DNA of 49,022 nucleotides. It comes from Candidatus Levyibacteriota bacterium (GTDB taxonomy: Bacteria > Patescibacteriota > Microgenomatia > Levybacterales > UBA12049). Position 1 is the stretch's first letter. Every line of letters begins with the position of its first letter. The stretch is taken from contig JAUSEW010000018.1 in NCBI GenBank assembly GCA_030651475.1, forward strand, positions 1-49,022, read 5' to 3'. The position numbers were made by a program, and so were the translations under genes. The notes beneath the pieces are model-generated. The model was not told the origin of the DNA, searched no databases, and saw only the letters and a program-made list of their open reading frames with translations. This document shows, one piece after another, positions 27,184 to 38,540 of the stretch.

Positions 27184-27224
27184 TATACCACTTTTTGCAA
27201 AATGATTGCGTAGTGGTATATAAT
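27184..27224 (+). promoter_or_regulatory. Operator/promoter-like element 2 (TATACC...CAAAATG...GGTATATAAT) before lepA
   Basis: Inverted repeat ATATACCAC/GTGGTATAT; TATAAT 27219-27224; lepA ATG 8 nt downstream. Confidence 0.45.
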
Positions 27225-27232
27225 CTTCAAGC

Positions 27233-28957
27233 ATGAAACAAGAAAATATTAGGAATTTTGCGATTATTGCGCATGTGGATCATGGTAAGTCAACTCTTGC
27301 AGACAGGTTTTTGGAGATTACGAATACTATATCCAAAGAAAAAATGAGAGAGCAGTTTTTGGATCAAAATCCGATAAGCAGGGAACGGGGAATTACCATA
27401 AAGTTAGCCCCTGTACGGATGAACTATACGCTAAACGCTGATAACTATACGCTGAACTTAATTGATACTCCGGGGCATGTGGATTTTTCTTATGAGGTAT
27501 CCCGTACTTTGGCTGCATGCGAAGGTGCGATACTGCTTATAGATGCCACTCAAGGAATTCAAGCTCAGACCGTAGCTCATTTAAATTCCGCAAGAGAAGA
27601 AAAATTAACAATAATTCCGGTTATAAATAAAATAGATTTAGATATTGCCAAACCCGAAGAAGTGGCAGCTGCATTAATCGAAAAATTTGGATTTAGAAAA
27701 GAAGAAATAATTTATATCTCCGCAAAAACAGGCCAAAATGTCGAAGATCTTCTTAAGGCTGTGATCGCAAGAATTCCGGCGCCGCAAGGATTGGAGTTCC
27801 CCTTAAAAGCTTTAATTTTTGATGCTTTTTATGATGAATACAAAGGAGTAATTGTTTATGTAAAGATAATGGATGGAAAAGTTAAAAAAAACGATAGAAT
27901 AAAATTCCTTCAAAGCAGCGCAGAAGGGGAAGTTACAGAAGTTGGATATTTTTCTCCATTTCTTGCAGCTAAAAATGAATTAGCAACAGGAGAGATAGGA
28001 TATATTATCACAGGGATTAAAGATATAAGACTTGCTCGCGTTGGAGACACAGTAGCTCTTAAAAATTATGAAACTTCGGCATTATCGGGCTACAAGCAAT
28101 CAAAGCCTTTGGTGTTTTTTGGCGTGTATCCGAAAGCCTCAAACGAATTAGTCCATCTTAAAGAATCTCTTAATGCGTTGGCATTAAACGATACGTCTTT
28201 AACAATTGCAGAAGAACATTCAGCTTTTTTAGGATCAGGTTTCAGGGTGGGGTTTTTGGGATTGCTGCATGCGGAAATAGTTAAGGAAAGATTAAAAAAG
28301 GAAAAAGAAATTGACGCAATCTTCACAACACCATCAGTTTTATATAAAAAGGAGGGAGAACTAATGTTTGAGCCATATATAAAATTAACTGTGTATTCGC
28401 CAAATGAATATGTCGGACAGATAATGACTGTATGCCAAAATAAAAAAGGAGAACTTTTGGATATGTCTTATCAGGGAGATAATGTTATTTTTACCTATGA
28501 TATGCCATATAGTATGCTTATTCGCGGACTTTCATCAGAGATTAAAACCGCATCATCGGGATTTGCGAGTATAGATTACGCACTCACGGATTATAGAAAG
28601 GCAGATCTTATCAATCTTGAAATCCGAGTAAATGATGTCCCAATAGATGTTTTATCGGAATTTGTGTATAAAGATGAAATAAATACTGAAGCCAGAAAGA
28701 AAGTAGAGAAATTAAAAATTTCATTGCCAAAACAGCAATTTAGGCAGATTATTCAGGCCATTGCCGACTCAAGAATATTAGCAAAAGAAGAGATAGCGCC
28801 TTTTAGAAAAGACGTTTTGGCCAAAATGTCCGGAGGAGACAGAGGACGAAAAGATAAGCTTTTGGATAAACAAAAGAAAGGCAAAAAGCGTCTAATGTCA
28901 CAAGCAAAAGTTACAATTCCGCAGGAAGCATTGCTTTCTTTAATAGGAAATAATTAA
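27233..28957 (+). CDS. lepA: Elongation factor 4 (LepA)
   Basis: RNFAIIAHVDHGKSTLADRFLEIT, LDQNPISRERGITIK, LIDTPGHVDFSYEVSRTLAACEGAILLIDATQGIQAQT, LepA-type C-terminus. Confidence 0.96.
   Translation: MKQENIRNFAIIAHVDHGKSTLADRFLEITNTISKEKMREQFLDQNPISRERGITIKLAPVRMNYTLNADNYTLNLIDTPGHVDFSYEVSRTLAACEGAILLIDATQGIQAQTVAHLNSAREEKLTIIPVINKIDLDIAKPEEVAAALIEKFGFRKEEIIYISAKTGQNVEDLLKAVIARIPAPQGLEFPLKALIFDAFYDEYKGVIVYVKIMDGKVKKNDRIKFLQSSAEGEVTEVGYFSPFLAAKNELATGEIGYIITGIKDIRLARVGDTVALKNYETSALSGYKQSKPLVFFGVYPKASNELVHLKESLNALALNDTSLTIAEEHSAFLGSGFRVGFLGLLHAEIVKERLKKEKEIDAIFTTPSVLYKKEGELMFEPYIKLTVYSPNEYVGQIMTVCQNKKGELLDMSYQGDNVIFTYDMPYSMLIRGLSSEIKTASSGFASIDYALTDYRKADLINLEIRVNDVPIDVLSEFVYKDEINTEARKKVEKLKISLPKQQFRQIIQAIADSRILAKEEIAPFRKDVLAKMSGGDRGRKDKLLDKQKKGKKRLMSQAKVTIPQEALLSLIGNN
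27423..27458. repeat. 7-bp-related repeat inside lepA
   Basis: actatacgctaaacgctgataactatacgctgaac; encodes NYTLNADNYTLN. Confidence 0.7.
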
Positions 28958-28971
28958 AAATATTAAGAAGT

Positions 28972-30171
28972 TTAAAGGGCGAAAAGTAAAATTGCGCCAA
29001 CAATAGAGAGAGCGCCTCCTAATATTCCGATTTTCAAGAATGTTTCTGAAGGTCCAGGAGCTGCTATTGGGGAAATTCTAGGAGTAGGAGAAATTTCTGC
29101 TGCGATAAAATCCCGGATTGGAGTAAGCCCGGCGGTGATAGTTGCGCCTGGAGTACCGCCTGCTGTCGGAGTGCCGGTTACAATTGCTCCGGCAGCAGTT
29201 TTAACAGTAACAGTTTGAGTGCAGCTTGTCGGGCTATTGGCTGTTCCACTATTGTCTGTAAACATTGCCGAAGCAGTGAAGTTTCCCGCATTGTGGTATG
29301 TATGAAATGTTTGTACGCTTACAGAACTTGAACCAATACCTCCTCCTTGAATAACATCTTGTATGGGACCGTCTCCAAAATTAAAACTAACCTTAGATAT
29401 GGTTCCGTTCACTTTTCTGCCATTAGCAGTAAAATTGAGAGAGAAAGGAGCATTGCCCGATGCTGTGCGATCTACGCTTAAGCTATCGCAAACTGGAGGA
29501 GGATTAGCTGCCGCAGCAGCGCCGGGCTGAAGCGTTGGAGTTGGAGTTATCAATGCGGTTGAAGATATTTCAATAGCAGCAGGAAGAGAGCTTATGGCAC
29601 CAGTAGAAGAGTCCGTTTTTAAAACATTTTCGCTTGGCAGATCAGTTCCTGCCACAGAAAAAGCCTGACTATTAGGAGGAGGTGCAAAACTTATTTCTGT
29701 TTTTCCAGCCTTTAATGGAGTAAATGCTACATAAGCAACTGTAATAGGTGATGATATTTTTGCAGTTGCTGCCGTTATGGACATAGAAATAGCTACATTA
29801 TTGCCGCCAAGTATGGGACCTTCAACCGTTTGTAAATTGGAATTTCCCTTATCAGGACAAATGCTATCTTGCGGATTTGAACATACGGAACCGGCAGGAG
29901 CTGGTTTAAGGAATTCAGGGTTGTAATTTATACTTAACTTTAAAAAAGAAATCTGATTATCCTTAGGGTCGACATTAATTTTAAACAATAGCACTTCGGA
30001 AGAGTTAGCTGTTTTAGAGGATGGATCAAAAGAGAGAATTGTGGTTGGAGCCGCTCTGCTTCTTAATTCCTGCTGTTTTTGCACTACATAAACGGTTAAG
30101 GGAATAGCGACAAGAATAACAACAATAAGCATCAAGAGAATTACCTTTTTGATTAAGGATAAAGAAGCCAT
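28972..30171 (-). CDS. Cell-surface protein with cohesin-like and PKD-like domains
   Basis: N-terminal TM + QQELRSRAAPTT; LSINYNPEFLKP (cohesin-like); VSFNFGDGPIQDV...VQTFHTYHNAGNFTASAMFTDNSG (PKD); C-terminal TM. Confidence 0.7.
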   Translation of the reverse strand: MASLSLIKKVILLMLIVVILVAIPLTVYVVQKQQELRSRAAPTTILSFDPSSKTANSSEVLLFKINVDPKDNQISFLKLSINYNPEFLKPAPAGSVCSNPQDSICPDKGNSNLQTVEGPILGGNNVAISMSITAATAKISSPITVAYVAFTPLKAGKTEISFAPPPNSQAFSVAGTDLPSENVLKTDSSTGAISSLPAAIEISSTALITPTPTLQPGAAAAANPPPVCDSLSVDRTASGNAPFSLNFTANGRKVNGTISKVSFNFGDGPIQDVIQGGGIGSSSVSVQTFHTYHNAGNFTASAMFTDNSGTANSPTSCTQTVTVKTAAGAIVTGTPTAGGTPGATITAGLTPIRDFIAAEISPTPRISPIAAPGPSETFLKIGILGGALSIVGAILLFAL

Positions 30172-30241
30172 AAATTAATTAATCTGAATTTATCGTATAG
30201 GAGAAATAAGTTTATGTCAACTCTTTTTAGACTATAGGATA

Positions 30242-30270
30242 TTGACACTGTTTTGGTTTTAGTGTATAAA
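30242..30270 (+). promoter_or_regulatory. groES promoter with CIRCE-geometry dyad
   Basis: TTGACA 30242-30247, N17, TATAAA 30265-30270; CACT-N11-AGTG dyad inside (30246-30264). Confidence 0.5.
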
Positions 30271-30323
30271 TTATCAGTCACTTTCAACGAGTGATATTTT
30301 TTACTCCAATATTTAAGATTACA

Positions 30324-30623
30324 ATGACAAAAACATTAGACATAAGACCATTATTTGACAATGTGTTGATAAAACCGCTTGAAGCAGAAACAAAAACCTC
30401 AAGCGGAATAATTCTTCCGGATAGCGCAAAAGAAAAACCGCAAGTAGGTTTAATTATGGCAGTTGGGCAGGGAAAAAAAGATGATAATGGTAAAATTATT
30501 CCCATAAGCGTTAAAGTTGGACAGAAAGTTATGTATAAGAAATGGGGAGGGAATGAAGTTAAAGTTGGAACGCAAGAGTGGTTATTGGTGGAAGAAAAAG
30601 ACATATTGGCAGTTGTTGGTTAA
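30324..30623 (+). CDS. groES: Co-chaperonin GroES
   Basis: MTKTLDIRPLFDNVLIKPLEAETKTSSGIILPDSAKEKPQVG. Confidence 0.96.
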   Translation: MTKTLDIRPLFDNVLIKPLEAETKTSSGIILPDSAKEKPQVGLIMAVGQGKKDDNGKIIPISVKVGQKVMYKKWGGNEVKVGTQEWLLVEEKDILAVVG

Positions 30624-32258
<1,635 letters not shown>

Positions 32259-32280
32259 AATAAATTAGAAATAAAAAGTG

Positions 32281-32332
32281 ACCCATTCGATAAAACTCAG
32301 GGTCATCCTGAGCGAAGTCGAACGGATGAAAA
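32281..32332. repeat. REP-like imperfect palindrome (copy of dispersed element)
   Basis: gacccattcgataaaactcagggtcatcctgagcgaagtcgaacgg; core CTCAGGGTCATCCTGAG; related copies at 8878 and 12321. Confidence 0.7.
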
Positions 32333-32347
32333 ATTAAAAATTATTAG

Positions 32348-32369
32348 ACCCCGCTATGCGGGGTTTTTT
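32348..32369 (+). terminator. Rho-independent terminator after groEL
   Basis: CCCCGC-TAT-GCGGGG followed by TTTTTT. Confidence 0.92.
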
Positions 32370-32388
32370 ATTATATAATAACAATTGT

Positions 32389-33228
32389 ATGAAAAAGATT
32401 TTTTTGCTTTTAGTTCCTGTATTTGTAGCCATTATAATTTTTTTAGTGGTTACATTTTTTTTAGATCCAAGTTTTGGTAAAGGAGCGTTGCAAGTTACCT
32501 CAATACCCGAAAGCAATGTTTATCTGGATGGTAAATTAATCGGCAAAACTCCGCTTTGCAAATGCGAATTGCAAAATATGCTGCCAAGCGGAGTGCACGA
32601 CATTAAACTTATCCCAACTTCAGGAGATTTAAGGACATATGAGGAGCGAATAACTATTACCAAATCAACACTTACGGTTATAGATAGGACATTTAACAAT
32701 TCGTCGTCAGAAGGTAGTGTAATAAATTTAACGTCTCTTGATAATAAAAACTCGATGGAACTTTCCGTAATATCATTTCCCGATAAGTCAGATGTATTTT
32801 TGGATAACAATATGGTTGGCAACACCCCTCTCTTATTGAAGGACATAACTCAGTCGGATCATGACTTAACTCTTAAGAAAGATGGGTATAAAGATAAGAC
32901 AATTAAGATTAGAACAGCATTGGGATATAGACTTAATGCCTTAATTTCTCTTGGTATAAATTTGGTAACGCCTATCACAGTATCCTCTACGTCAAGCTCT
33001 TCCGCAGTACCTTCAGCGGTCGTTACTATTCAAAAAGTAGTTATTCTTCAGACCCCAACGGGAGACTTAAATGTTAGAGAAAGCGGATCTTTAGATTCGC
33101 CAAAGATTAGTAAAGTTTATCCCGGAGACAGTTTTGACCTTGTTGACGAAAAAGATAACTGGCTTGAAATAAAATTACAAAATGGAAAAACAGGTTGGAT
33201 TAGCGCGGTCTATGCTAAAAAAGAATAA
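32389..33228 (+). CDS. PEGA-domain and SH3-domain membrane-anchored protein
   Basis: N-terminal TM; two PEGA-like repeats (SNVYLDGKLIGKTPL; SDVFLDNNMVGNTPLLL); SH3b-like LNVRESGSLDSPKISKVYPGDSF...GKTGWISAVYAK. Confidence 0.75.
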   Translation: MKKIFLLLVPVFVAIIIFLVVTFFLDPSFGKGALQVTSIPESNVYLDGKLIGKTPLCKCELQNMLPSGVHDIKLIPTSGDLRTYEERITITKSTLTVIDRTFNNSSSEGSVINLTSLDNKNSMELSVISFPDKSDVFLDNNMVGNTPLLLKDITQSDHDLTLKKDGYKDKTIKIRTALGYRLNALISLGINLVTPITVSSTSSSSAVPSAVVTIQKVVILQTPTGDLNVRESGSLDSPKISKVYPGDSFDLVDEKDNWLEIKLQNGKTGWISAVYAKKE

Positions 33229-33231
33229 TAA

Positions 33232-34176
33232 CTAGGGACCTATAAAATATATAATTATTATAACCAAAACTATCCATGTAATTACAGTTATGAATAAAGG
33301 CTTATCTGAAGTTAAGACTCTTTCCGGACTTTCTCCTTCATGTTTTTCGTAAATGTCTTGTAAATACCGCATTAAGCCATAGACAACAGGAGCAATCGTA
33401 ATCATAAGCCACTTTCTTTGGAAAAAACTCGGCAAGAAATCCGGCAAAAATACATCAAGACCTAAACTAAATCCTTTTGGATTTTCCAAAAATGTAAAAA
33501 GGGAGTAAGAGATAAAGGTTGAAGTTGCAAAAATCGAGCTGTACACATCAAGAAGCCTTTCCGAGTAATGAGATAACGACTTTCTTATATTAGTTATATT
33601 TACATCTTTTATTTGGGAGACAAGAGTTAGTTCCGATCTTCGTTTGCCAATAGCTAGGAATAGAGAAAGAGAAATGGTCGTTAGTAAAAGCCAAACTGAA
33701 ATATGAAATCCGCTCGCAACTTCTCCCGCATAGACTCTTAAAATATAACCGGCTGCTATAAGTAAGATATCCAAAACAGCAATTGATTTAAAAAATACCG
33801 AATACGATAATTGCATTAAGAAATAAACAGCAGCTAAAAGAAAGAAAGCTGGAGTTACATAAAATCCTACAAATAGGGAAATAGCTACTAAAAAAATAGC
33901 AAATATTAATGCAAGCTTTACCGAAAAGTCACCATGCGCCAGAGGCCTAAATCTTTTAAATGGATGGAGTTTATCTTTTTCAACATCAAAAATATCGTTT
34001 ATTATGTATGTGGCGGAGGAAAGAACGCAAAATACAAGAAATGCGATTGCTACTTTTTGGAATATTGCAATGTTAAATAATTGTCCGGAAAAAGTTATAG
34101 CTCCAAAAAGCGCAAAATTTTTTATCCATTGTCTGGGACGTAATAGTTTTATTACGCTAATTATTGCTTTTTTCAT
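33232..34176 (-). CDS. UbiA-family prenyltransferase, decaprenyl-phosphate phosphoribosyltransferase-like
   Basis: LLRPRQWIKNFALFGAITFSGQLF; YIINDIFDVEKDKLHPFKRFRPLAHG (NDxxDxxxD), multi-TM. Confidence 0.8.
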   Translation of the reverse strand: MKKAIISVIKLLRPRQWIKNFALFGAITFSGQLFNIAIFQKVAIAFLVFCVLSSATYIINDIFDVEKDKLHPFKRFRPLAHGDFSVKLALIFAIFLVAISLFVGFYVTPAFFLLAAVYFLMQLSYSVFFKSIAVLDILLIAAGYILRVYAGEVASGFHISVWLLLTTISLSLFLAIGKRRSELTLVSQIKDVNITNIRKSLSHYSERLLDVYSSIFATSTFISYSLFTFLENPKGFSLGLDVFLPDFLPSFFQRKWLMITIAPVVYGLMRYLQDIYEKHEGESPERVLTSDKPLFITVITWIVLVIIIIYFIGP

Positions 34177-35227
34177 TATTGTTATTTAAAGCAAGATGCA
34201 GAGAAAAAATAACTCCTCCTACTATCAGTATAACCATAATGGTAACAAAAAGTTTACCTTTGCTTGATAAAACCAAAGCAAGCGCCCCTAATATAGCAGA
34301 AAATATCCAATAAAACAACGCAATACTTCTTTGCTTAAAACCAATACTTAAAAGAAGGTGATGTAGGTGTTTTTTGTCATGCCAGAAAGGAGAACGTCCT
34401 GTCAGGAAGCGGCGAAAAATTGTGAATACGCCGTCTATCATTGGTACACCCATAACTAAAATTGCAGTTGCCACTTTAGCGCTGGATAAAATGGAGGCAG
34501 CAGCAAGAAGAAGATAAACAGCAGTTGCTCCATAGCCTGGAAAAATTTTTGCAGGATGGAAATTAAATATCAGAAATCCTAAAGCCGCGCCAGCTATTAT
34601 GAAGGAAAGCCGTGAACTAATAAGAGTAGATTGATCAAAAGGCTGAAATTTAAGACTTACTATTCCAATTACGATAGCAGATATTGCTACTACCCCCGGC
34701 ATTTGTCCGTCAACACCCTTACTCCAATTTAGCATATTCATTACCCATACAATCCAGATTAAAGCGATAAGGTCGGAGAATACCAAAATAGAATGATGTC
34801 CAAGAAAATCGAAAGAAATCCTTAAAGTATCTAGGTATAATATCCCGCCGAAGGGATTGGTTATAAACGGAATACTTAATCCGCTTCCAACCACTATTAA
34901 AGCACTTATGATATTTATTGAAAAGCGAAGATAAGGAGAGATATCGAATTTGTCATCCATAACGCCGACTATAAGAGATATAAGCGATGCTATGAAAAGA
35001 GCAATAACGATTTTGGTGAACGGCAAAAATATAATGCTTGCTACGAAAATTCCTATAAAAAGAGGTATCCCTCCACCCCTCGGTGTTGTTTTTTTATGAA
35101 TTACAGCAGGATGTCTATGAAGTTTAGGATTATCAATAATTCCTAATTTCTTAATAAAAATAAGAGCAATAGGCGTTGCCACAACAGTAGCTATAAAGGA
35201 TATTGCAAGAGGATAAAGAATACTCAT
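34157..35227 (-). CDS. MraY/WecA-family phospho-sugar transferase (GT4-like)
   Basis: HKKTTPRGGGIPLFIG; VGVMDDKFDISP; MNMLNWSKGVDGQMPG; HHLLLSIGFKQRS. Confidence 0.88.
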   Translation of the reverse strand: MSILYPLAISFIATVVATPIALIFIKKLGIIDNPKLHRHPAVIHKKTTPRGGGIPLFIGIFVASIIFLPFTKIVIALFIASLISLIVGVMDDKFDISPYLRFSINIISALIVVGSGLSIPFITNPFGGILYLDTLRISFDFLGHHSILVFSDLIALIWIVWVMNMLNWSKGVDGQMPGVVAISAIVIGIVSLKFQPFDQSTLISSRLSFIIAGAALGFLIFNFHPAKIFPGYGATAVYLLLAAASILSSAKVATAILVMGVPMIDGVFTIFRRFLTGRSPFWHDKKHLHHLLLSIGFKQRSIALFYWIFSAILGALALVLSSKGKLFVTIMVILIVGGVIFSLHLALNNNNEKSNN

Positions 35228-35228
35228 A

Positions 35229-35582
35229 TCAAATAATTAATTGAATCACTTTTACTATAAAAAGAAATATTAAAATGCTTGCCAGCAGACTTACAGTAGC
35301 GAGCATTCGTGACACAAGAGGGATTTTCTCATATGCTAACCCGGCAACTATTATATTGCAAATGAATATAATAAAGGCAATTAAAGGAGGAATAAATATT
35401 GTCGCTGTTGATCCTAATCTCTGTTCCCCCCAAGGCAACTGATTGAAGATGGGAATAAAAGGAGGCAAATTATGATAGTAAAGCGCTATTAACGCACAGG
35501 TAATTATCACTAACGATAAATTAGCTATAAAGATTTTTCTTGTAGTCTGACCATTGAGGATATCCCTAAAAAAGTCTTTCAT
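35229..35582 (-). CDS. Small multi-TM membrane protein (DUF1648-like)
   Basis: Start chosen at MKDFFRDILNG; hydrophobic segments; YYHNLPPFIPIFNQLPWGE. Confidence 0.5.
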   Translation of the reverse strand: MKDFFRDILNGQTTRKIFIANLSLVIITCALIALYYHNLPPFIPIFNQLPWGEQRLGSTATIFIPPLIAFIIFICNIIVAGLAYEKIPLVSRMLATVSLLASILIFLFIVKVIQLII

Positions 35583-37050
35583 AAATTGCAACATTGTCGA
35601 TATTGATTTTATAGAAATAATTAGCAAGTGAAAAAGGTATAGGAGCTTGATCGGGCATTGTGATAATAAATTTAGGTTTCTTTTTCTCTAAGGCAATTTT
35701 TGTATTTGTAAGTCCGTCGTGGTAGTTTACCATGTGATAAGCTACTATATATTTTCCTGGCGGTACCATATTTATTAATTTGTAAACTTGAGCGTTATTA
35801 CCCCAGATAAATATAGAATCCGTAGCTTTAACTTTCGGTTTAATAAACTGTGCTATCTCATAATCCATAGGAGTTTTTTTATCAAAAAAAGATTGATATG
35901 AAGTAACATTTTCCTTATCTGTTATGAAAGAAAAAATATTTGCATAGTAAAGAACATTTTTATTAAGAGGATAAATAGAAAAATTTTTCAAAATTAAGAG
36001 AAGAGAACCGATAACCAAAACCAAATATATTTGTTTAAATTTATTGCTGACAATAAATAGCCCTAAAAGTAGGGAAAAGCTTGGTAGCAAAACCAGTAAA
36101 TAATGACCGTAAGGACGCTCGGAAAAAAATGCATTAAACAGCGAAAAAGAAAACCAAAGGAGTATGAAAATGGAAGATAGTCCTAACCTATTCCTCTTGA
36201 TAAAAATAATAAGAGAAAATATTGAAAGTGCTAAAAATTTTGCAAAAAGAAGTCCTTGAGGAATTCCAAAAAGCTTATTTCCGTATCCAACATACCCGAC
36301 ATTTGTAGACAAAGTAGCATTCAAAAAATCTGAAAATGCGCCTTTTAATAAGAAAAACAAACAAGTTATGGTTATCGGTAACAAAAAACCAACAACGAAT
36401 GAAAATAATTGTTTTCCCAATACCTTAGCGATCTCTTTAATTTTTAAATGTTTTTGTAAATTGTTAAAAAAGACAAAGGATATAAATAAAAATAATGCTG
36501 CGAAATCAAAAACAGAAACTACTTTAAAAAGGAAAGCTACTCCTAGCAATAATCCTGCAAGAAAGAGATTGGATTGTTTTTGATTAATAATCAAAAGAGC
36601 AGAAAGTATAATGGGCAGCAGCATAAAATTTTCTGCATTTGCGATATTTCCTTCTATCAAGGGAAGACCGAAAATAAAAGCAAAAAAAGCAGTCGAAAAA
36701 TAACAAGCAATTCTATTATTTGTTTTAAATTCTGAAAACAATTTTTTAGTAAGTAGGAAAAAAACAACAACCGATAACAGCCCAAATATTATTGAGACAA
36801 GCCGTACTGTAAACTGGTCGGAATTAAATAAAGAGTACAACAAATATATTAATGGAGGCTTATTATCGAAAATATCTCTATATAAAAGCTTTCCTTGACT
36901 AAGTGCAATTCCTATTGTTTGATAAATTCCTTCATCTCCGTACCAATAAGGCTCGAATAGCGATGGTAATCTAAGAAGAAAGAAGATGGAGGAGACAATT
37001 AAAGCAAACCAAAAATCTTTGCTTTTTTCAAGACGGCCAAGAATCTTCAT
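35566..37050 (-). CDS. GT39-like membrane glycosyltransferase
   Basis: LPSLFEPYWYGDEGIYQTIGIALSQGKLLYRDIFDNKPPLIYLLY, multi-TM. Confidence 0.78.
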   Translation of the reverse strand: MKILGRLEKSKDFWFALIVSSIFFLLRLPSLFEPYWYGDEGIYQTIGIALSQGKLLYRDIFDNKPPLIYLLYSLFNSDQFTVRLVSIIFGLLSVVVFFLLTKKLFSEFKTNNRIACYFSTAFFAFIFGLPLIEGNIANAENFMLLPIILSALLIINQKQSNLFLAGLLLGVAFLFKVVSVFDFAALFLFISFVFFNNLQKHLKIKEIAKVLGKQLFSFVVGFLLPITITCLFFLLKGAFSDFLNATLSTNVGYVGYGNKLFGIPQGLLFAKFLALSIFSLIIFIKRNRLGLSSIFILLWFSFSLFNAFFSERPYGHYLLVLLPSFSLLLGLFIVSNKFKQIYLVLVIGSLLLILKNFSIYPLNKNVLYYANIFSFITDKENVTSYQSFFDKKTPMDYEIAQFIKPKVKATDSIFIWGNNAQVYKLINMVPPGKYIVAYHMVNYHDGLTNTKIALEKKKPKFIITMPDQAPIPFSLANYFYKINIDNVAIYERLF

Positions 37051-38540
37051 AGCTTTTCGGTAACTTTATATTCAAGTCTTTTCCCAAGCATAAGTTGAGT
37101 ATGGGAAATAAGAGCTGGAATTACGGAAAGGAAAAAACTTACAACAGGCAAAAGTATGAACTCCAAAGGAAAAAGAAACTCTCTGATTTTGGGTAAGGAA
37201 TGATTCTTTGGCCTATTGCGAAAATCAATAGCAATCATTATGAGGAACGCGAACGTACAAAGAGTCAGTATAGATCCTGCCAAACTTGCAAGACTATATC
37301 CAAGAGTTGTCCTTTGGAAAACAGGGTTTACGAAAGCGATTATGTTGGCAGAAACTGTTAAGATGAACCAATTGACCGGCCAAAGGAAATGATCGAGTAA
37401 AACGTTGTAGAGAAGTATAGTTTTTCTGAAAAAGGGGACATTGGGAACAGTAAACCACCATTTTATAAACAGAGGGTCATCGGATACTCCCCAAGACCAT
37501 CGTCTTTCCTGTTGATACTTATTTTTTAAGCTTCTGATATAATTATAAGATAAGGGAGCATCCATAGAAGTTTTTAAGAAAATTGGCTCTACGAAGACTT
37601 GTCCTCTCAATTTATAGAAAGCTTTGAAGAAAATTCTGTAATCTTCAGGAATTACATCACAGTCCCAAAAATCGATTTTCTTAAGAAGAGAAAAAGACAA
37701 GGAATAAGTAGAATTAGCAATTAATCTATCTTTTTGGACAAGAACACCTGTTCTCCAGAGGCTGCCAAAAAATGCAATGATTCTAATTGGAGCAGGAACA
37801 TTCCAGAAATTATTGTAATTTACATTAGCTGATTGCCAAAATTTATTATATCGGTTAGTGTCGTTTAAAAATTTGAAAGCCAAATAGGAGAAATATTGCT
37901 TATCAAATATAGAATCAGCATCTACAGATGAAACAGTCGCAAAGTTTATATCAATAGGCCCATTCTCAATTAGCTTTTTGTAAACAATACGGCCTGCAAA
38001 TGCCTCATTTGAAGATTTTCCTTTTACTTCGTTTGGAACATCAGGATGATATGTCGCAAAAATTTGTCCAAAATTTACTTTAAATTCATCAATAAGAGTA
38101 TTTGCTTTTATTATTGCATCTTCTTCTCTTTTTTCCATAGCTAGAACTACAATAATTTTCCTTTTTGGGAAGGTTTGTGATGCAATAGCCTTGAGTGTTT
38201 GACGCAATTTACTTACGGTCTCTTTGTAGTTTGGAATAATTATAACATGGTAAACTCGATTCCAGTTTTTTAATGTTTTTGTTCTTTCCAACCAATCTAT
38301 GCCTTCAGCTTCTCTTATTTTTCTAGAGGCGATAAATGCTGTTGCTGATAGGGAAAAAGATTTATACAGCCAATAAATATCAAAAAATACGATAAAATAG
38401 GCAACGATGTAGGGTATAATTAAAGATCCCCAAACAGGAAATAGAATAAGCGCCCAAGAAACAAAACCGGGAAGTAATTCCAAAGACCTTTTGGTTTTGA
38501 TTGGATATCTGCTAAAAACAGTCTGAAAAAAGTTTGTCAT
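37047..38540 (-). CDS. GT2-like membrane glycosyltransferase
   Basis: VYHVIIIPNYKETVSKLRQTLKAIASQTFPKRKIIVVLAMEKREEDA; TVSSVDADSIF; QQERRWSWG (QxxRW). Confidence 0.8.
   Translation of the reverse strand: MTNFFQTVFSRYPIKTKRSLELLPGFVSWALILFPVWGSLIIPYIVAYFIVFFDIYWLYKSFSLSATAFIASRKIREAEGIDWLERTKTLKNWNRVYHVIIIPNYKETVSKLRQTLKAIASQTFPKRKIIVVLAMEKREEDAIIKANTLIDEFKVNFGQIFATYHPDVPNEVKGKSSNEAFAGRIVYKKLIENGPIDINFATVSSVDADSIFDKQYFSYLAFKFLNDTNRYNKFWQSANVNYNNFWNVPAPIRIIAFFGSLWRTGVLVQKDRLIANSTYSLSFSLLKKIDFWDCDVIPEDYRIFFKAFYKLRGQVFVEPIFLKTSMDAPLSYNYIRSLKNKYQQERRWSWGVSDDPLFIKWWFTVPNVPFFRKTILLYNVLLDHFLWPVNWFILTVSANIIAFVNPVFQRTTLGYSLASLAGSILTLCTFAFLIMIAIDFRNRPKNHSLPKIREFLFPLEFILLPVVSFFLSVIPALISHTQLMLGKRLEYKVTEKL

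Noticed and set aside
30284-30604. 106-aa ORF antisense to groES
   Set aside because: Antisense to a highly conserved chaperonin gene; no independent support.
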